Positions 41,229-43,032 of a DNA stretch of 43,032 nt are shown piece after piece. The number at the start of each line of letters is the position of its first letter. Position 1 is the stretch's first letter. The position numbers and the translations under genes were made by a program. The DNA is taken from positions 1-43,032 of the forward strand of contig NZ_JABX01000049.1 of assembly GCF_001469165.1 (NCBI RefSeq), read 5' to 3'. Below the pieces are notes generated by a model. It was not told the DNA's origin. It made no database searches and saw only the letters and a list, made by a program, of their open reading frames with translations. The stretch comes from Thiohalocapsa sp. ML1 (GTDB lineage Bacteria > Pseudomonadota > Gammaproteobacteria > Chromatiales > Chromatiaceae).

Positions 41229-41614
41229 GACGGGTCGGGGCACGGCGGGAATGTAAGCGCTGGAATGATGCCGAACGTCGGCGGCGGTGACAACAGGCAA
41301 ACAAAAGGGCAGGGGCACGGTCAGCGCTTTCGGCAACGTTCGGCGGCATTTCTCGACGCGTCGAGGGCGGCGGGCGTCCCGCGCGACGCCGGCCGGTTCG
41401 CGTTCGGCTCGGTGCCCTGGACTTTGAGCTGCTGCCGGCCGGGCGCGGACCGGCAAGTTGCGGTGCGCCACGGCGCGCGGCCTCGGAATTCCGCCCATGA
41501 GCCCCCATCAACTTGCCCCGAGGCGGACCGGCGAGCCAAACCCCCTGCCGGGTCCGTCATCCGCCGCCCCGAACGCTGTCGGAGACCATCAGGAGACCTT
41601 CAGGAGACCGTCAA
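41229..41614. promoter_or_regulatory. Divergent intergenic region of the EPS locus with three 11-nt repeats
   Basis: 386 bp separate wza from the phosphatase and must hold both promoters; no convincing -35/-10 pair could be assigned. Directly before the phosphatase start are three tandem 11-mers, GGAGACCATCA (41581), GGAGACCTTCA (41592) and GGAGACCGTCA (41603), each carrying a Shine-Dalgarno-like GGAG. Confidence 0.6.
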
Positions 41615-42442
41615 TTGATCGACCTGCACTGCCACATGCTCCCCGGCATCGACGACGGCGCCGGCGATCTGGACACGGCGCTGGCCATGGCCCGCATCGC
41701 GGTGGCGGACGGCATCGCGGTCACCGCCTGCACGCCGCACATCTATCCGGGGCTCTACGAAAACACCGCCCCAGGCATCGCAGCCGCCGTTGATGCGTTG
41801 CGCGCTGCGCTTGCGGAGGCCGACATCGGTTTGCAGCTCACCTTTGGTGCGGACATCCAGATCGTGCCGGAGCTGCTTGCCGGTCTGCGCCGCGGAACCC
41901 ACCCAACGCTCCATGGCTCGCGGTACTTCCTGTTCGAGCCGCCCCACCACACGGTGCCCGTGCGCTTTGCCGAGACCCTCTTCGACACCCTGGCCGCCGG
42001 CTATACGCCCATCATCACCCATCCCGAGCGCCTCACCTGGCTGGACGACGAGCACTACGGCTGGTTCCTGGACGCGGCTGCCGACGGCGCCTGGATTCAG
42101 CTCACCGCCGGAGCGCTGACGGGCGATTTCGGACGCCGCGCGCGCTACTGGAGCGAGCGCATGCTGGACGACGGCGTCGTGCATATACTGGCCACGGATG
42201 CGCATGACCCGCATCATCGCCCGCCGATCATGTCCGCGGGTCGCGATGCCGCGGCGCAGTGGGTGGGCGCCGAAGAAGCCGAGCGTCTGGTCGATGATCG
42301 CCCCCGGGCGGTGCTCGCGGACCAGCCCAGCAACAGCGTCCTGCCGCCTCCTGCACGCCGGGGCGAGGTCCCAGCGAGCCGGCGCGGCAAGGAGCGCCGC
42401 GGCTGGTTCAGTCGGCTCTTCTCCAGCGCCGAGGTTGATTGA
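41615..42442 (+). CDS. CpsB/CapC-family (PHP) tyrosine-protein phosphatase
   Basis: The best start is TTG at 41615 (read as fMet-IDLHCHMLPGIDDGAGD), because the PHP motif begins right there in all relatives and GGAG lies 9 bp upstream. Metal ligands: DLHCH, GIDDGA, TPHIYPG, a middle GADIQIV, ITHPERL and ATDAHDPHH. 275 residues; the last about 45 (ADQPSNSVLPPPARRGEVPA, RRGWFSRLFSSAEVD) are a basic extension beyond the catalytic domain. These Mn-dependent phosphatases dephosphorylate the bacterial tyrosine kinase of capsule/EPS machines, here Wzc. Divergent from wza-wzc. Confidence 0.93.
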   Translation: MIDLHCHMLPGIDDGAGDLDTALAMARIAVADGIAVTACTPHIYPGLYENTAPGIAAAVDALRAALAEADIGLQLTFGADIQIVPELLAGLRRGTHPTLHGSRYFLFEPPHHTVPVRFAETLFDTLAAGYTPIITHPERLTWLDDEHYGWFLDAAADGAWIQLTAGALTGDFGRRARYWSERMLDDGVVHILATDAHDPHHRPPIMSAGRDAAAQWVGAEEAERLVDDRPRAVLADQPSNSVLPPPARRGEVPASRRGKERRGWFSRLFSSAEVD

Positions 42443-42462
42443 GGCCGCGCTCTGATCCCCTC

Positions 42463-42486
42463 GCGACACCGCTCCAGCGGTGTCGC
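42463..42486 (+). terminator. Perfect palindrome after the phosphatase gene
   Basis: GCGACACCGCT-CC-AGCGGTGTCGC, 11-bp arms and a 2-nt centre, begins 21 bp after the stop. There is no T tract. Its core GCTCCAGC is the same as in the REP-like palindromes at 17.2 and 20.6 kb. Confidence 0.55.
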
Positions 42487-42552
42487 GCCGCGAAGGGCGC
42501 TCTGCGCCCTGGTGCGTTGACGCGCGGGAGCGGCGGCGACTCGACAGCGACC

Positions 42553-43032
42553 CACTTGCCCGACCGGAGCCGGGCCGGAGAGCCGACCTCCTGGTCGGCT
42601 CGGTCCTCGCGCCCTGAGTGCATCTCGCTCTGTCGCCGTGTTGACCTGGAGGTCAACACTCCAGTCAGCACGCCAGTCAACACTCCGGTCAGCACTCCAA
42701 TCAACGCACCAGAAGCACTTGCGCGCCCGGAGCCGGGCCGGAGCCGGGCCGGAGAGCCGACCTCCTGGTCGGCTCGGTACTCGCGCCCTGAGTGCATCCC
42801 GCTCTGTCGCCGTGTTGAACTGGAGGTCAACACTCCAGTCAACACGCCAGTCAACGCTCCAGTCAACGCACCAGAAGCACTTGCGCGCCCGGAGCCGGGC
42901 CGGAGCCCGGCCGGAGAGCCGACCTCCTGGTCGGCTCGGCACTCGCGACCGCATCCCGCTCTGTCGCCGTGTTGACCTGGAGGTCAACACTCCAGTCAAC
43001 ACTCCAGTCAACGCACCAGAAGCACTTGCCCG
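42553..43032. repeat. Tandem array of about 160-bp palindromic repeat units, runs off right edge
   Basis: Three units (the palindrome GTGTTGACCT-GG-AGGTCAACAC at 42638-42659, 42812-42833 with one mismatch, 42969-42990; spacing 174 and 157 bp). Each contains CCGGAGCCGG repeats, the GAGCCGACC-TCCT-GGTCGGCTC palindrome, a constant TCGCTCTGTCGCCGT stretch, then the 22-bp palindrome, a run of 12-bp near-repeats (AACACTCCAGTC-type, 3-5 copies) and GCACCAGAAGCACTTGC. The minus strand is stop-free through the array only because all periods suit it (VDWSVDW-like product); not called a gene. Confidence 0.9.

Noticed and set aside
42214-43011. 265-residue minus-strand frame over the right-end array (VDWSVDWRVDW-type product)
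   Set aside because: It is open only because tandem units keep the frame; it overlaps the phosphatase gene antisense and has no start signal or known domain.
42553-43032. Possible CRISPR array
   Set aside because: Units are about 160 bp, spacers are not unique, and there is no cas gene.

Overview
The window is high-GC gammaproteobacterial DNA. The housekeeping content (ubiG followed by a gph/mupP-type phosphatase, ispH, thiO, valS, patZ, a photolyase) fits that class. The accessory content (AbiE, DUF433/DUF5615, DUF3368, Uma2 and Rpn families, FGE-sulfatase proteins, a PEP-CTERM-like protein, V-type ATPase subunit D, many intergenic palindromic repeats) resembles large-genome Chromatiales such as the Chromatiaceae. 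That placement is an inference: no rRNA or photosynthesis gene is present.

Layout. 1-3.3 kb is a graveyard of toxin-antitoxin genes (HigBA-like, AbiEi/AbiEii-like) with a direct duplication of about 170 bp, next to one intact unknown gene. 3.3-9.2 kb carries a secreted ClpP-like protein, a small membrane protein, an FHA-GAF-nucleotide cyclase, and a translationally overlapping pair made of a P-loop ATPase and a protein with 41-residue TPR-like repeats. A tRNA-Thr(CGT) and a Uma2 nuclease-like gene follow. 10.1-15.7 kb is a minus-strand metabolic block: thiO, ispH, a squalene/phytoene-synthase-like gene, gph, ubiG and a UbiA-type prenyltransferase. 16.3-19.4 kb has a small beta-rich protein, two broken FGE-sulfatase genes, a PIN (DUF3368) remnant fused to one of them, and an intact DUF433-DUF5615 pair. 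19.5-25.7 kb has a membrane protein, valS (with an in-frame REP-like repeat), a broken Rpn-type nuclease gene and a Crp/Fnr-type regulator. 25.6-32 kb has two related tiny membrane proteins beside an isolated V-type ATPase subunit D gene, a photolyase, a PEP-CTERM-like protein, a frameshifted acetyltransferase, a DUF1289-like protein and a histone-deacetylase-family enzyme. 32.3-35 kb is patZ, the fused acyl-CoA-synthetase/acetyltransferase.

35.6-42.4 kb is an exopolysaccharide export module. On the minus strand it reads wza (outer-membrane channel lipoprotein), wzc (chain-length/tyrosine autokinase), a membrane J-domain protein and a TPR protein. Divergent on the plus strand is a CpsB/PHP-type tyrosine phosphatase that would counteract the kinase.

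The most unusual aspect is the non-coding DNA. Almost every longer intergenic gap is built from a small set of shared modules: heptamer arrays that fold into large hairpins, a 22-bp near-perfect palindrome, REP-like palindromes, a GATTTCGATAGCGAT-type motif and a short GAGGC hairpin. A tandem array of one of these runs off the right end. A (TTCAAAC)n tract lies just upstream of ispH. I did not find a complete, clearly new multi-gene system. The best candidates for one are the ATPase/41-residue-repeat pair, the isolated V-ATPase D gene with its tiny membrane-protein neighbours, and the J-domain protein inside the polysaccharide operon.
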